Assembly: GCA_945862165.1 (NCBI GenBank)
Contig: CAMAXI010000011.1
Coordinates: forward strand, 1 to 64,000
DNA from: Chryseobacterium gleum
GTDB lineage: Bacteria > Bacteroidota > Bacteroidia > Flavobacteriales_D > Crocinitomicaceae
DNA: 64,000 nt
Direction: 5' to 3'
This document shows positions 37,038 through 45,998 of this stretch, piece after piece. Position 1 is the stretch's first letter; each line of letters opens with the position of its first letter. The position numbers were made by a program, and so were the translations under genes. The notes under the pieces are model-generated. The model did no database searches and was not told where the DNA came from. It was given only the letters and a program-made list of their open reading frames with translations.

Positions 37038-37196
37038 TTAACGTTTGTGGCTAGATTCACTAGAAACAGTCAATTTTTTTCTTCCTTTACGACGACGTGC
37101 AGCTAAAACTTTACGACCGTTTTTTGTAGCCATACGCTCACGGAAACCGTGTTTGTTTTTTCTTTTTCTTACGGAAGGTTGGAACGTTCTTTTCAT
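37038..37196 (-). CDS. rpmH: 50S ribosomal protein L34
   Basis: A 52-residue minus-strand frame begins [20 protein letters not shown], continues with [20 protein letters not shown], and ends in SSHKR, the L34 signature. It is a small basic protein of the large ribosomal subunit. It stands alone, with its own promoter upstream (37242-37271) and a hairpin terminator downstream. rnpA, often next to rpmH, is not here. The length fits Bacteroidota L34. Confidence 0.97.
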   Translation of the reverse strand: MKRTFQPSVRKRKNKHGFRERMATKNGRKVLAARRRKGRKKLTVSSESSHKR

Positions 37197-37241
37197 GATA
37201 TATATTCTTTAAATCTTATTTCTACTTGTGTTTTGAGTGTG

Positions 37242-37271
37242 CAAATTTAATAAAATATTTTGTTTTACAAA
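37242..37271 (-). promoter_or_regulatory. Promoter of rpmH
   Basis: On the minus strand TTTG (complement of 37268-37271) is followed after 18 bases by TAAATTTG (complement of 37242-37249). Both boxes match the Bacteroidota consensus. The -7 box is 45 bases before the rpmH ATG. Confidence 0.7.
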
Positions 37272-37331
37272 CTATTTAATGAAAAAAATAAAAAAGAAAT
37301 CAACTTCGATGAATTCTTAAATGCAATGCAC

Positions 37332-37339
37332 TAAATTTG
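37332..37339 (+). promoter_or_regulatory. -7 box of the ABC exporter gene
   Basis: TAAATTTG matches TAnnTTTG and lies 19 bases before the ATG at 37359. No clear -33 TTTG at the standard distance. Confidence 0.4.
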
Positions 37340-37358
37340 TATCTACAAAAATACAACA

Positions 37359-39185
37359 ATGCTACGACCAAAAAAAGAGAAAACTGAAAAAATCAAACTC
37401 ACTAAAGAATCCATTGCGAAAGCTAAAAATATCTTTCAATATTTAAAACCATATCAATCTACTTTTATACTTGGATGGGTGTTTTTGGTATTCTCCTCCT
37501 CTATTGGATTAGTTTTTCCATTTTTAATGGGACAATTACTTGGAGGAATTAATCAAGCACCAGAAGTTACAACTACCCCTTCTAAAGTAATTAGTCTAAT
37601 TGATTTTGGTAACGTAAATGTAGTCGCATTTGCATTATTTGTAACATTTGGATTGCAGGCTATCTTTTCTTATTTCCGTGTGATTTTATTTACAAACGTA
37701 ACTGAAAATACATTGAGAGATCTTCGTTACGATGCTTTTTCGCGATTGATATACATGCCGATGGATTTTTTTAATCAAAACAAGGTTGGTGAACTTACCT
37801 CACGTATCGCATCGGATATTACACAAATTCAAGAAACACTTCGTACTACCATCGCTGAATTTTTTAGACAAGCAGTAATAGTAATTGGTAGTATTATTTT
37901 CTTAGCATTTTTATCTTGGAAACTTGCTTTGATAATGCTTGCTACCGTTCCTGTCATGGCATTAATCGCTGTGTTTTTTGGTAGGTTTATCCGTAAATTA
38001 TCCAAAAAAGCGCAAGACGAAGCAGCTGAATCCAATGTCATATTAGAAGAAAATTTAACTGGCATTTCTAACGTGAAATCCTTTACTAATGAAGCGTTAG
38101 CTTTATTGAAATATAGAGTTAGTATCGATGAAATACGTAAGTTAAATGTAAAAGCTGGTGTTTGGAGAGGATTGTTTATTTCATTTATTATATTTTGTTT
38201 ATTTGGAGCAATTGTATTCATTATTTGGAGAGGATTATTGATGACCCAAGGACCAAACCCTGATTTATCGAGTAAAAACTTTATTTCTTTTATTTTCTAT
38301 ACAATTATGATGGGTGCATCCATTGGTTCTTTACCGGAATTATGGGCAAGTCTTCAGAAATCAGTTGGTGCGACAGAAAGCTTGATGAAAATTATCGATA
38401 CTAAAAACGAAAAAGAATTGTTAACGGGTAACCTAAGACCTATAATTTCAGGTGCCGTTTCGTTTGAAAATGTTAATTTTTCTTACCCGCAACGTACAGA
38501 TGTAACTGTTTTAAAATCCATCACATTGGAAAGTAAAGCAAATCAAACCATTGCTTTAGTTGGATCTTCTGGTGCTGGTAAATCAACAATCGCCTCACTC
38601 CTACTTCGCTATTTTGAAATTAATGCAGGAAAATTAACTTTTGATGGAATACCATGTAACGAAATAGAAACTGAATATTTACGATCTAAAATCGCTTTAG
38701 TGCCTCAAGAAGTCATCTTATTTGCGGGAACAATCGAAGAAAACATTGCTTTTGGAAAACCCGAAGCAACGAAAGAAGAAATTTTGACTGCTTCGAAACA
38801 AGCAAATGCATACGAATTTATAAAAGCTTTCCCAGAAGGAATGAAGACACAAGTAGGAGATCGTGGAATTCAATTATCCGGTGGACAAAAACAACGAATC
38901 GCTATTGCAAGAGCTTTACTGAAAAATCCAACTATTTTAATATTAGATGAAGCAACATCTGCGTTAGATTCTGAATCCGAAAAATTAGTGCAAGAGGCAC
39001 TGGATAAATTAATGGAGGGCAGAACATCATTCGTTATTGCGCACCGACTTTCGACTATACGTAAAGCAGATAAAATTTATGTTCTTGAAAACGGTAAAGT
39101 AGCGGAGGAAGGAACGCATGAAGAGTTAAATGGTTTATCGGAAGGTATTTATGCGAATCTAGTAAACATTCAAATGCAAGCCTAA
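37359..39185 (+). CDS. ABC transporter, fused permease/ATPase (MsbA-like)
   Basis: The 608-residue protein has an N-terminal six-helix type I exporter domain (LVFPFLMGQLLGGINQ, MPMDFFNQNKVGELTSRIASD) and a C-terminal nucleotide-binding domain with Walker A VGSSGAGKST, signature LSGGQKQRIAIARALL, Walker B ILILDEATSALD and switch IAHRLSTI. It is an exporter half-transporter that works as a homodimer in the inner membrane. In Bacteroidota such genes are often called MsbA-like and may carry lipid A or other lipids; the substrate is not shown here. ispH follows after four bases, so co-transcription is likely. Confidence 0.92.
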   Translation: MLRPKKEKTEKIKLTKESIAKAKNIFQYLKPYQSTFILGWVFLVFSSSIGLVFPFLMGQLLGGINQAPEVTTTPSKVISLIDFGNVNVVAFALFVTFGLQAIFSYFRVILFTNVTENTLRDLRYDAFSRLIYMPMDFFNQNKVGELTSRIASDITQIQETLRTTIAEFFRQAVIVIGSIIFLAFLSWKLALIMLATVPVMALIAVFFGRFIRKLSKKAQDEAAESNVILEENLTGISNVKSFTNEALALLKYRVSIDEIRKLNVKAGVWRGLFISFIIFCLFGAIVFIIWRGLLMTQGPNPDLSSKNFISFIFYTIMMGASIGSLPELWASLQKSVGATESLMKIIDTKNEKELLTGNLRPIISGAVSFENVNFSYPQRTDVTVLKSITLESKANQTIALVGSSGAGKSTIASLLLRYFEINAGKLTFDGIPCNEIETEYLRSKIALVPQEVILFAGTIEENIAFGKPEATKEEILTASKQANAYEFIKAFPEGMKTQVGDRGIQLSGGQKQRIAIARALLKNPTILILDEATSALDSESEKLVQEALDKLMEGRTSFVIAHRLSTIRKADKIYVLENGKVAEEGTHEELNGLSEGIYANLVNIQMQA

Positions 39186-39189
39186 CATC

Positions 39190-40404
39190 ATGAAAAAATT
39201 TGAAATTCCTGCTTTTTATCGCTCCCCAATTATCAGTAAAGTCAAGGCTTTACGAAAAACACAAGATCCTAGAAAAAAAGACTTCACTCCTACTATTTTA
39301 CAATTTGGAAAAATAGAATTTTTAATTGCACGTCATTTCGGATTTTGCTATGGTGTAGAAAACGCAATCGAAATCGCTTATAAAGCGGTACATAACAATC
39401 CTGATAAACGAATATTCCTTTTAAGCCAAATGATTCACAATCCCAGTGTAAACGAAGATTTACAGAGTTATGGGATTCAATTTATTCAAGACACACAAGG
39501 TAAGCAACTCATTGCTTGGGATGTACTTAAATCGGATGATATTGTGATTATTCCTGCATTCGGTACAACGATTGAGATTGAACAGCGTTTAACCGAAATT
39601 GGTGTCGATGTAAAGGCATATAATACCACTTGTCCATTTGTTGAGAAAGTATGGAATCGCTCTGAAACACTTGGCCAAAACAACCATACGATCATTATTC
39701 ATGGTAAATATGACCATGAAGAAACACGTGCTACTTTTTCACACAGCAATTTGAATGCTCCTACTCTTGTTATAAAAAATTTGGAAGAAGCTAAAAAAGT
39801 GAGTGATTTCATACAAGGATTAATGCTTGAAGCTGAATTTTTAGCTTTTTTCGATGGGAAATATTCCGAAGGATTTAATCCTACAATCGACTTACAAAAA
39901 ATTGGTGTGGTAAATCAAACGACCATGCTAGCTAGCGAAACACAAGAAATCACGGAATTTTTGCGTCAAACAATGATAACAAAGTACGGTGAATCCACTA
40001 TAAAAAATCACATTGCCGATACACGAGACACACTTTGTTACGCAACAAATGATAATCAATCTGCTACATTGGGATTGCTTGAAGAAGAAGCGGATTTAGC
40101 AATTGTTGTAGGTGGATATAATAGTTCAAATACCACACATTTGGTAGAATTATTAGAAGAAAAATTCAAGACGTTTTTTATTCTTTCTGAAAAGAGTATC
40201 TCAGCCAAAAATCAAATCACGTCATTTAACATTCATTCTAAACAAGAAGAACAATTAACAGCCTTTTTACCTGAAGAAGAAAAGATTCGTATAATATTAA
40301 CTTCTGGAGCTTCTTGTCCAGATGCAGTTGTTGATGCAGTAATTGTACGAATACTTGAATTAAATAGAATTTCTCCCGATTTTGATGCTATTACTCTAAA
40401 ATAG
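39190..40404 (+). CDS. ispH: 4-hydroxy-3-methylbut-2-enyl diphosphate reductase
   Basis: The 404-residue protein shows the three [4Fe-4S] cysteines in FGFCYGVENAIEIA, NTTCPFVEKVWNR and TSGASCPDAVVDAVI. Other motifs are the IHGKYDHEETRA segment and VGGYNSSNTTHLVEL. IspH reduces HMBPP to IPP and DMAPP, the final step of the MEP pathway, which is used by many Bacteroidota. The N-terminus extends about 50 residues beyond the E. coli protein, normal for this phylum. It follows the ABC exporter gene by four bases. Its end overlaps that of the convergent dipeptidase gene by 14 bases. Confidence 0.95.
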   Translation: MKKFEIPAFYRSPIISKVKALRKTQDPRKKDFTPTILQFGKIEFLIARHFGFCYGVENAIEIAYKAVHNNPDKRIFLLSQMIHNPSVNEDLQSYGIQFIQDTQGKQLIAWDVLKSDDIVIIPAFGTTIEIEQRLTEIGVDVKAYNTTCPFVEKVWNRSETLGQNNHTIIIHGKYDHEETRATFSHSNLNAPTLVIKNLEEAKKVSDFIQGLMLEAEFLAFFDGKYSEGFNPTIDLQKIGVVNQTTMLASETQEITEFLRQTMITKYGESTIKNHIADTRDTLCYATNDNQSATLGLLEEEADLAIVVGGYNSSNTTHLVELLEEKFKTFFILSEKSISAKNQITSFNIHSKQEEQLTAFLPEEEKIRIILTSGASCPDAVVDAVIVRILELNRISPDFDAITLK

Positions 40405-41083
40405 CGAATTGAACTTTTGCTTGTTTTCTTGTTACGCCATTAAAATGCCACCATTCCGTTGGAATATTTATAAATCCTTGTGAAGTCATTACTTTTCGTA
40501 ATAGTTTTCTGTTTTCAATCTGTTTTTTGGATAATAATCCCTTCTTAAAAAAATAGTCTTCTTTACTTGGGTAAGCAATAAGTCGAATGTCATCATAACC
40601 AGCGCCCATATCCAAAACATTCCCATATTTATCACAAATAGTCAAATCTACTGCCGCTGCATAATTATGCACGCTTCCATTAGCGGGATTAGAAACAAAT
40701 TTAGTACGTTCTTTCAACGGAACCGAATCAAGTGCATCCCACATCGCTTGTTGAATTGAACGTGGTCGTGCAGCATCATAAACCAATAAGCGATAATTTG
40801 GATGTAATTTCTTTAAGTATGTATTACATTTTACAAATCTTTGCGCTATAACTTTTTGTAAATAAGCCTTATTAATATCGAAATACAAACGTTTTTTCAT
40901 GAAATTATCTGTTGTAGCATATTTAAGATCTACCCGAATTGATGAATCTAAAGTTTGAATATCTACTAGCTTTTCAAATCCTTTGCGTAGCTTTTTTGGA
41001 TTTTGAGACTGATTAAGTTTAAAAGAAGTTAATACCAATAGTATGCAAAACACTAAATAAACTCGCTTGTTTTTAATTATCAT
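40391..41083 (-). CDS. VanX-like D-Ala-D-Ala dipeptidase (M15D)
   Basis: The 230-residue protein has the M15 zinc motifs: GSVHNYAAAVDLTI carrying His and Asp ligands and TEWWHFNGVT carrying the catalytic Glu and third ligand. An N-terminal membrane helix (VYLVFCILLVLTSF) is a signal or anchor. The catalytic arginine region is DAARPRSIQQAMW. Such enzymes hydrolyse D-Ala-D-Ala; outside vancomycin-resistance clusters they recycle cell-wall dipeptide. The gene converges on ispH with a 14-base overlap of the 3' ends and diverges from an aminotransferase gene. The export signal places its action in the periplasm. Confidence 0.88.
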   Translation of the reverse strand: MIIKNKRVYLVFCILLVLTSFKLNQSQNPKKLRKGFEKLVDIQTLDSSIRVDLKYATTDNFMKKRLYFDINKAYLQKVIAQRFVKCNTYLKKLHPNYRLLVYDAARPRSIQQAMWDALDSVPLKERTKFVSNPANGSVHNYAAAVDLTICDKYGNVLDMGAGYDDIRLIAYPSKEDYFFKKGLLSKKQIENRKLLRKVMTSQGFINIPTEWWHFNGVTRKQAKVQFAILE

Positions 41084-41110
41084 AGCAGCAAAAAATTAAA
41101 CTTCTAATTA

Positions 41111-41118
41111 CAAAACTA
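41111..41118 (-). promoter_or_regulatory. -7 box of the VanX-like gene
   Basis: On the minus strand this reads TAGTTTTG, matching TAnnTTTG, 27 bases before the start codon. It lies in the divergent region shared with the aminotransferase gene. Confidence 0.4.
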
Positions 41119-41143
41119 ATGAATGATTTATTGAAGTTTTCAT

Positions 41144-41151
41144 TAAATTTG
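41144..41151 (+). promoter_or_regulatory. -7 box of the aminotransferase gene
   Basis: TAAATTTG matches TAnnTTTG and lies 18 bases before the ATG at 41170. Confidence 0.45.
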
Positions 41152-41169
41152 CAACTTTAAAATACGATT

Positions 41170-42366
41170 ATGCCAAAGATAGCACAGAAAGCGATTGATA
41201 TGCCTGCTTCACCGATTAGAAAATTGGTACCATATGCAGATGCAGCAAAGAAAAAAGGGAAAACAGTTTACCATTTAAATATTGGTCAACCAGATATCGA
41301 AACTCCTGAAGTTGCATTGAATGCAATTAAGAATTTTGATCAAAAAGTGATTGAATATACACACTCTGCTGGTTTAGAATCTTACAGAAATGGATTATCC
41401 GCATTTTACCAACGTACAGGCTTACCTGTAAATCCGGAAGATATCATCATCACAACTGGTGGTTCAGAAGCTTTAATTTTCGGCTTTATGACTACTTGTA
41501 ACCCAGGAGATGAAGTAATCATTCCTGAGCCATTTTACGCGAATTACAACGGTTTTGCTGTGACAGCTGGATTAACAGTTGTTCCAGTGGCTTCTTCGAT
41601 AGAGTCTGGATTTGCATTACCTCCAGTGGAAGAGTTTGAGAAAAAAATCACTTCTAAAACAAGAGCAATTTTGATCTGTAATCCAGGAAATCCAACTGGA
41701 TATTTATATACAAAAGAAGAATTAGAAAAATTACGTGACATCGTTAAGAAACATGATTTATTCTTGTTTGCAGATGAAGTTTACCGTGAGTTTTGTTACG
41801 ATGGAGCAGTTCCATTTTCTACGATGAATCTGGAAGGAATTGAGAACAATGTAATTATGATTGATTCTGTTTCTAAACGTTACTCTATGTGTGGAGCGAG
41901 AATTGGTGCGTTGATTTCTAAAAATCACGAAGTGATTTCTGCCGCTTTAAAATTTGGGCAAGCGCGTTTATCTCCTCCAACCATCGATCAAATTGCAGCG
42001 GAAGCAGCATTAAATACACCACAATCGTATTTTGATAATGTAGTAGAAGAATATGTTACACGAAGAAACATCATGGTAGATGGATTAAACAGCATTCCAG
42101 GTGTGTTTTGTCCAAAACCAAGTGGAGCATTCTATTGTGTTGCAAAATTCCCAGTAGATGACGCAGAGAAATTCTGCCAATGGTTATTAGAAGATTTTGA
42201 ATACAATGGAGCGACTGTAATGATGGCACCTGCGAATGGATTCTATTCAACGAAAGGTTCCGGAACGCAAGAAGCGCGTATTGCCTATGTATTGAATCAA
42301 GATTCTTTACACAAAGCGGTAAAAGTGTTGGAAGAAGCTTTAAAAGTTTATCCTGGTAGGGTGTAA
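41170..42366 (+). CDS. Pyridoxal phosphate aminotransferase, class I
   Basis: The 398-residue protein is a fold-type I aminotransferase. The substrate arginine side of the N-terminus is MPASPIRKLVPYAD; other motifs are NIGQPDIETPEVAL, ITTGGSEALIFGF, CNPGNPTGY, the cofactor aspartate in FADEVYREFCYDG and the Schiff-base lysine in IDSVSKRYSMCGARIG. The C-terminal arginine lies in GTQEARIAYV. It resembles aspartate aminotransferases, but substrate range cannot be read off. It has its own promoter box and a strong shared terminator with the convergent Mpl-like gene. Confidence 0.9.
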   Translation: MPKIAQKAIDMPASPIRKLVPYADAAKKKGKTVYHLNIGQPDIETPEVALNAIKNFDQKVIEYTHSAGLESYRNGLSAFYQRTGLPVNPEDIIITTGGSEALIFGFMTTCNPGDEVIIPEPFYANYNGFAVTAGLTVVPVASSIESGFALPPVEEFEKKITSKTRAILICNPGNPTGYLYTKEELEKLRDIVKKHDLFLFADEVYREFCYDGAVPFSTMNLEGIENNVIMIDSVSKRYSMCGARIGALISKNHEVISAALKFGQARLSPPTIDQIAAEAALNTPQSYFDNVVEEYVTRRNIMVDGLNSIPGVFCPKPSGAFYCVAKFPVDDAEKFCQWLLEDFEYNGATVMMAPANGFYSTKGSGTQEARIAYVLNQDSLHKAVKVLEEALKVYPGRV

Positions 42367-42380
42367 ATTTGTTTTGAATT

Positions 42381-42424
42381 TATAATAAGAAAGGCAATCT
42401 GTATAGATTGCCTTTCTTATTATA
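42381..42424. terminator. Strong bidirectional terminator
   Basis: TATAATAAGAAAGGCAATCT (42381-42400) and its exact reverse complement (42405-42424) form a 20-bp stem with a GTAT loop, between convergent aminotransferase and Mpl-like genes. T-rich and A-rich arms provide T-runs on both strands. Confidence 0.9.
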
Positions 42425-42437
42425 ATACTATTTTAAA

Positions 42438-43793
42438 TTAGGACAACAACGCCTCTCCTAATTTATCATAATCAATTCCATCAAAAGTTCCAGAACTCAT
42501 CATTAATAACACTTTGTTTTTCCATTGTTTAGCATGAATAAAAGAAAGTACATCTTCTGTTTTGTTGAATACATGCACATTTCCACCAAATGCTACTTTT
42601 ACCTGATCAATGGAAATTGGTTCTAATTTTTTATGGTGAACTACTTCTGGACTAAAATAAACCAGTGCTTCATCCGCTTGGTTCATTGTATTATGATAAT
42701 GTGGTAAAAATTCCTTTTTTAAAGAAGAGAAAGTATGGAGTTCCATACATGCAATTACTTCGCGATCATTGTATTGTTCTTTAACCGCTTTGGTAGTTGC
42801 CATTAATTTCGAAGGAGAATGTGCAAAATCTTTGAACATCACAAAGTCTGGTGACTCTACTACTTTTTGCAAACGTTTTCCAGCTCCAGTAAAAGTTGAC
42901 ATAGCTGTTAAGAAATCATGGTTTGAAATCTCCATTTGTTGCGCTAAAAACATTGCACCCATCATATTTTGAAGATTATGTGCTCCGAAAATTTTCAAAG
43001 AGTATTCTTTATCTTCAAATGTTACAATAGTTCCGGTATTGGTAACTCTATAATTTGGTGTTTTATATGCAATAGTATTTAGTTTGTTTGTAAAAGATAT
43101 TCCTAAATTATTTACTTCAATGTCTTCTTCGTTGTAAATCAAAGTCCCACTATCCTCAATACATTCACAAAAAATCTTGAATTGCTCCACGTAATTTTCA
43201 AAAGTTGGAAACACATTAATATGGTCCCAAGCAATTCCGCTAATAATAGCAACATGTGGTTTGTATAAATGGAATTTCGGTCTACGATCAATCGGAGAAC
43301 TTAAATATTCATCTCCTTCCAAAATCATGTATGGAGCTGAATCTGTTAACTTTACCATACAATCATAACCTTCTAGTTGAGCGCCTACCATGTAGTCAGC
43401 CTCTACTCCTTTTTGTTTTACCACATGTAAAAGCATGGAAGTAATCGTTGTTTTACCATGACTACCACCAATAACAATACGTTTTTTGGTTTTACTTTGT
43501 TCGTATAAATATTCAGGATAAGAATAGATTGGTAAGTTTAATTCTTTTGCTTTTAAAAGCTCAGGATTATCTATTCTTGCATGCATTCCAAGAATTACAG
43601 CATCTAGTTCGGTTGTAATATTATTTTGATTCCAACCTATATTTTCTGGATAAATCCCTTGATTTTTCAAACGACTTGCAGATGGTTCAAAAATTTCATC
43701 ATCTGACCCTGTTACTTGATATCCTTTTCGGCTTAAAGCAATTGCTAAATTATGCATTGCACTTCCGCCAATTGCAATGAAATGAACTCTCAT
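42438..43793 (-). CDS. mpl: Mur ligase, UDP-MurNAc:tripeptide ligase (Mpl-like)
   Basis: The 451-residue protein has Mur ligase parts: N-terminal Rossmann IGGSAMHNLAIALSRKGYQVTGSD, P-loop GGSHGKTTITSMLLHV, EGDEYLSSPIDRRPKF and GIAWDHINVFPTF in the central domain, and FAHSPSKLMAT in the C-terminal domain. The organisation is that of the MurC/Mpl branch, and the FEPSASRLKNQGI opening is typical of Mpl. Mpl links the recycled L-Ala-D-Glu-mDAP tripeptide to UDP-MurNAc. It is upstream of none; its 5' neighbour at 43809 is on the same strand, 15 bases away. With the VanX-like dipeptidase, it fits peptidoglycan recycling. Confidence 0.85.
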   Translation of the reverse strand: MRVHFIAIGGSAMHNLAIALSRKGYQVTGSDDEIFEPSASRLKNQGIYPENIGWNQNNITTELDAVILGMHARIDNPELLKAKELNLPIYSYPEYLYEQSKTKKRIVIGGSHGKTTITSMLLHVVKQKGVEADYMVGAQLEGYDCMVKLTDSAPYMILEGDEYLSSPIDRRPKFHLYKPHVAIISGIAWDHINVFPTFENYVEQFKIFCECIEDSGTLIYNEEDIEVNNLGISFTNKLNTIAYKTPNYRVTNTGTIVTFEDKEYSLKIFGAHNLQNMMGAMFLAQQMEISNHDFLTAMSTFTGAGKRLQKVVESPDFVMFKDFAHSPSKLMATTKAVKEQYNDREVIACMELHTFSSLKKEFLPHYHNTMNQADEALVYFSPEVVHHKKLEPISIDQVKVAFGGNVHVFNKTEDVLSFIHAKQWKNKVLLMMSSGTFDGIDYDKLGEALLS

Positions 43794-43808
43794 ACTGTAT
43801 TGGGATTA

Positions 43809-45851
43809 TTAATTTTTTTTCAATTTGGCATCTTGTGTTTCGCGTTGCCATACTGTTTCAGTTGAAGCTGCACCATTTTTAGAATAGGTGATAAAATCTT
43901 TGGTTTGCGTACGGGTGTATATTTGTCCATACCCATTTTTCACTACAATTCTACGAGTCACAACTGCTAATAAACTTCCTTTATCATCGGTTTTATTGAA
44001 TTGCTCTTGCGTAACACCATCTGGATAAAGGGTACCTATAGAATTCGCAGCTTTATCATCAAAAACAATCCCTTTTTTCTCTATATTTTCAATGATACCT
44101 TTCGTTTCTAAAACTTTTACAGTTCTTTTCTCTACATCTAAATCTTTCGAGTTTTCGATTTTACTATTTAAATTTTCAATCGATGATTGTGCATCAGAAG
44201 GTTTTGTTACTCCTTGTGAAGCATAACGATTTGTTTCAGTTTCTAAATTTGTTAATTTAGTAGCGGATGTATTTATGTCTTTCGAATCTAAATCGTGACT
44301 ATCTTCTGCTTGATCTTCCTGTTTCTTAACCAATACATTCAACTCTTTCGCGGAAGTATTTACCACTTTGCTCACAGAGTCTTCAAAATTCAACTTATTA
44401 TTTTCCATTTTTACAATTGCATTTTCATGCTCTTGCCTTTTCGAAGTCTGATTACTTTCAATACCATCTATTTGATTTTGTACCACTTTTACAGATGCCT
44501 CAACTTGATTAATTACTTCAACTCTGTTAGAATCCTTTACTTCCGAAAAATTATCTTCAAAATGATAGTAACGTTTGTTTAAACTATCACTTAAATTATT
44601 TCGGCTTTTTTCTGGTGAAAGTAATAGTGAATCTTCTAATGCAAGATTTTTTTTATTCTGTACTTCTAATCGTTGATTGTTAACCCCAATAACTTTGTTT
44701 TTCTCAATAGTTCGATCTTCGTCTGTCTCGGAAAATTCTAAATGCCTTTCTAAAGTTTCATTGGAGTTTTTCTTATTTTTTTCCGTTAATTTATTTTGAC
44801 CGTCTTGAATACTTTCATTGGTTTCAACAACTAACTCTACAACTTCCTCTTTCACTACCACATTATCACTTAACCTTTTCTCGTCTCGTGAAACGGCGGT
44901 GGAAATGGACTGTTCAGTATTTGCTTGATTATTTTTTACTTTATCGGATTCCTTCATTGCACTTTGTTCGTTTTGAACAACACGATTAAAAAAAAGCGTA
45001 TCATTATTTGATCCTACTTCCTTATTTTTAAGCGTAATACTATCGTTAATTTTAGCTTTATTCACGAGTGTACGATCTACAAAACCTAATAAATCACGTT
45101 GGTAAGTTTGTTGAAAATTAGTTACAGAAGTCACCGAATTATCTTCGTGTTGTAATTTTATGTTTACGGTATCATTTGCATGTGTATCCTCTTGATTTAA
45201 GCTGTCAATTCTTTTTTTAACTTCAGATAAACTTACGCCAGAAGCTTCCATTTCTTTCAATCGATTTGATGCAAGTTCATTTTCATTTTTAGATAACTGA
45301 TCCGTTTGATTAATTACACCTGTATTACGTTGATTTTTGCGATCTATATCCGCAGCTTTTAATGCTTTTTGCGCTTCTTCGATAGACATTTCTGAAGTTT
45401 TACCTAAATCTGGTAGAGGTTCTGCTTTGGTTATCGTTTTAGGATTTAGTAAATCTTCAATTTGCTTTAGCATTTTAGGTGGATAGGTATCCGAGGTTTT
45501 AATTTTTGTAGCACGTGTAAAAAGTTCTTTAGCGCCTTGATAATCGCCTGATTTAAACTTTTCATCCGCCTTACTGACTAATTTATTATATTCTTTATCC
45601 GCTTCGAAACCTGATTTTTTCTGCTCGTTAGCGTCACAAATTTGTATCTGTTTTTTTATACTTTCGTCTGCAGGATTAAGCATTGCTGCAGATTCATAGG
45701 CCTTTTTTGCTTCTAGAAATTTCCCTTGTGCAAAAAGCATATCTCCATCCTTTACTTTTTTAGTAACTTCTAGTTTTTTCTGTTCATCTAATTGGGATAG
45801 ACTGTAACCAGAAAATAAAAGAATAAAAGCAAAAAAAATAATATTTTTCAT
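43809..45851 (-). CDS. TPR-repeat exported protein with a long low-complexity middle
   Basis: The 680-residue protein has a signal peptide (MKNIIFFAFILLFSGYSLSQ). Residues 25-110 contain about two tetratricopeptide-like repeats (DMLFAQGKFLEAKKAYESA and EKFKSGDYQGAKELFTRA). Residues 150-600 are polar, rich in Asn, Lys, Glu, Val, with no clear fold and many predicted helices. The last 70 residues form a conserved-looking domain, LYPDGVTQEQFNKTDDKGS, RRIVVKNGYGQIYTRTQT and a Trp-rich end, which I have seen in other large Bacteroidota exported proteins. The function is unknown; a structural role in the envelope or gliding apparatus is possible. It may share a transcript with mpl. Confidence 0.7.
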   Translation of the reverse strand: MKNIIFFAFILLFSGYSLSQLDEQKKLEVTKKVKDGDMLFAQGKFLEAKKAYESAAMLNPADESIKKQIQICDANEQKKSGFEADKEYNKLVSKADEKFKSGDYQGAKELFTRATKIKTSDTYPPKMLKQIEDLLNPKTITKAEPLPDLGKTSEMSIEEAQKALKAADIDRKNQRNTGVINQTDQLSKNENELASNRLKEMEASGVSLSEVKKRIDSLNQEDTHANDTVNIKLQHEDNSVTSVTNFQQTYQRDLLGFVDRTLVNKAKINDSITLKNKEVGSNNDTLFFNRVVQNEQSAMKESDKVKNNQANTEQSISTAVSRDEKRLSDNVVVKEEVVELVVETNESIQDGQNKLTEKNKKNSNETLERHLEFSETDEDRTIEKNKVIGVNNQRLEVQNKKNLALEDSLLLSPEKSRNNLSDSLNKRYYHFEDNFSEVKDSNRVEVINQVEASVKVVQNQIDGIESNQTSKRQEHENAIVKMENNKLNFEDSVSKVVNTSAKELNVLVKKQEDQAEDSHDLDSKDINTSATKLTNLETETNRYASQGVTKPSDAQSSIENLNSKIENSKDLDVEKRTVKVLETKGIIENIEKKGIVFDDKAANSIGTLYPDGVTQEQFNKTDDKGSLLAVVTRRIVVKNGYGQIYTRTQTKDFITYSKNGAASTETVWQRETQDAKLKKN

Positions 45852-45998
45852 AAACTAAAAAAGTTACACTAGACGATATTAAACAAATATCGAAAAAATC
45901 GTGCAACATATTAAAATTAACCTAAAATTTATTCAATTTTTGGTTAAATTAGAAGATTAAATTAGATTTCTAGTACTAATATTTTGAAGAATTTAAAA

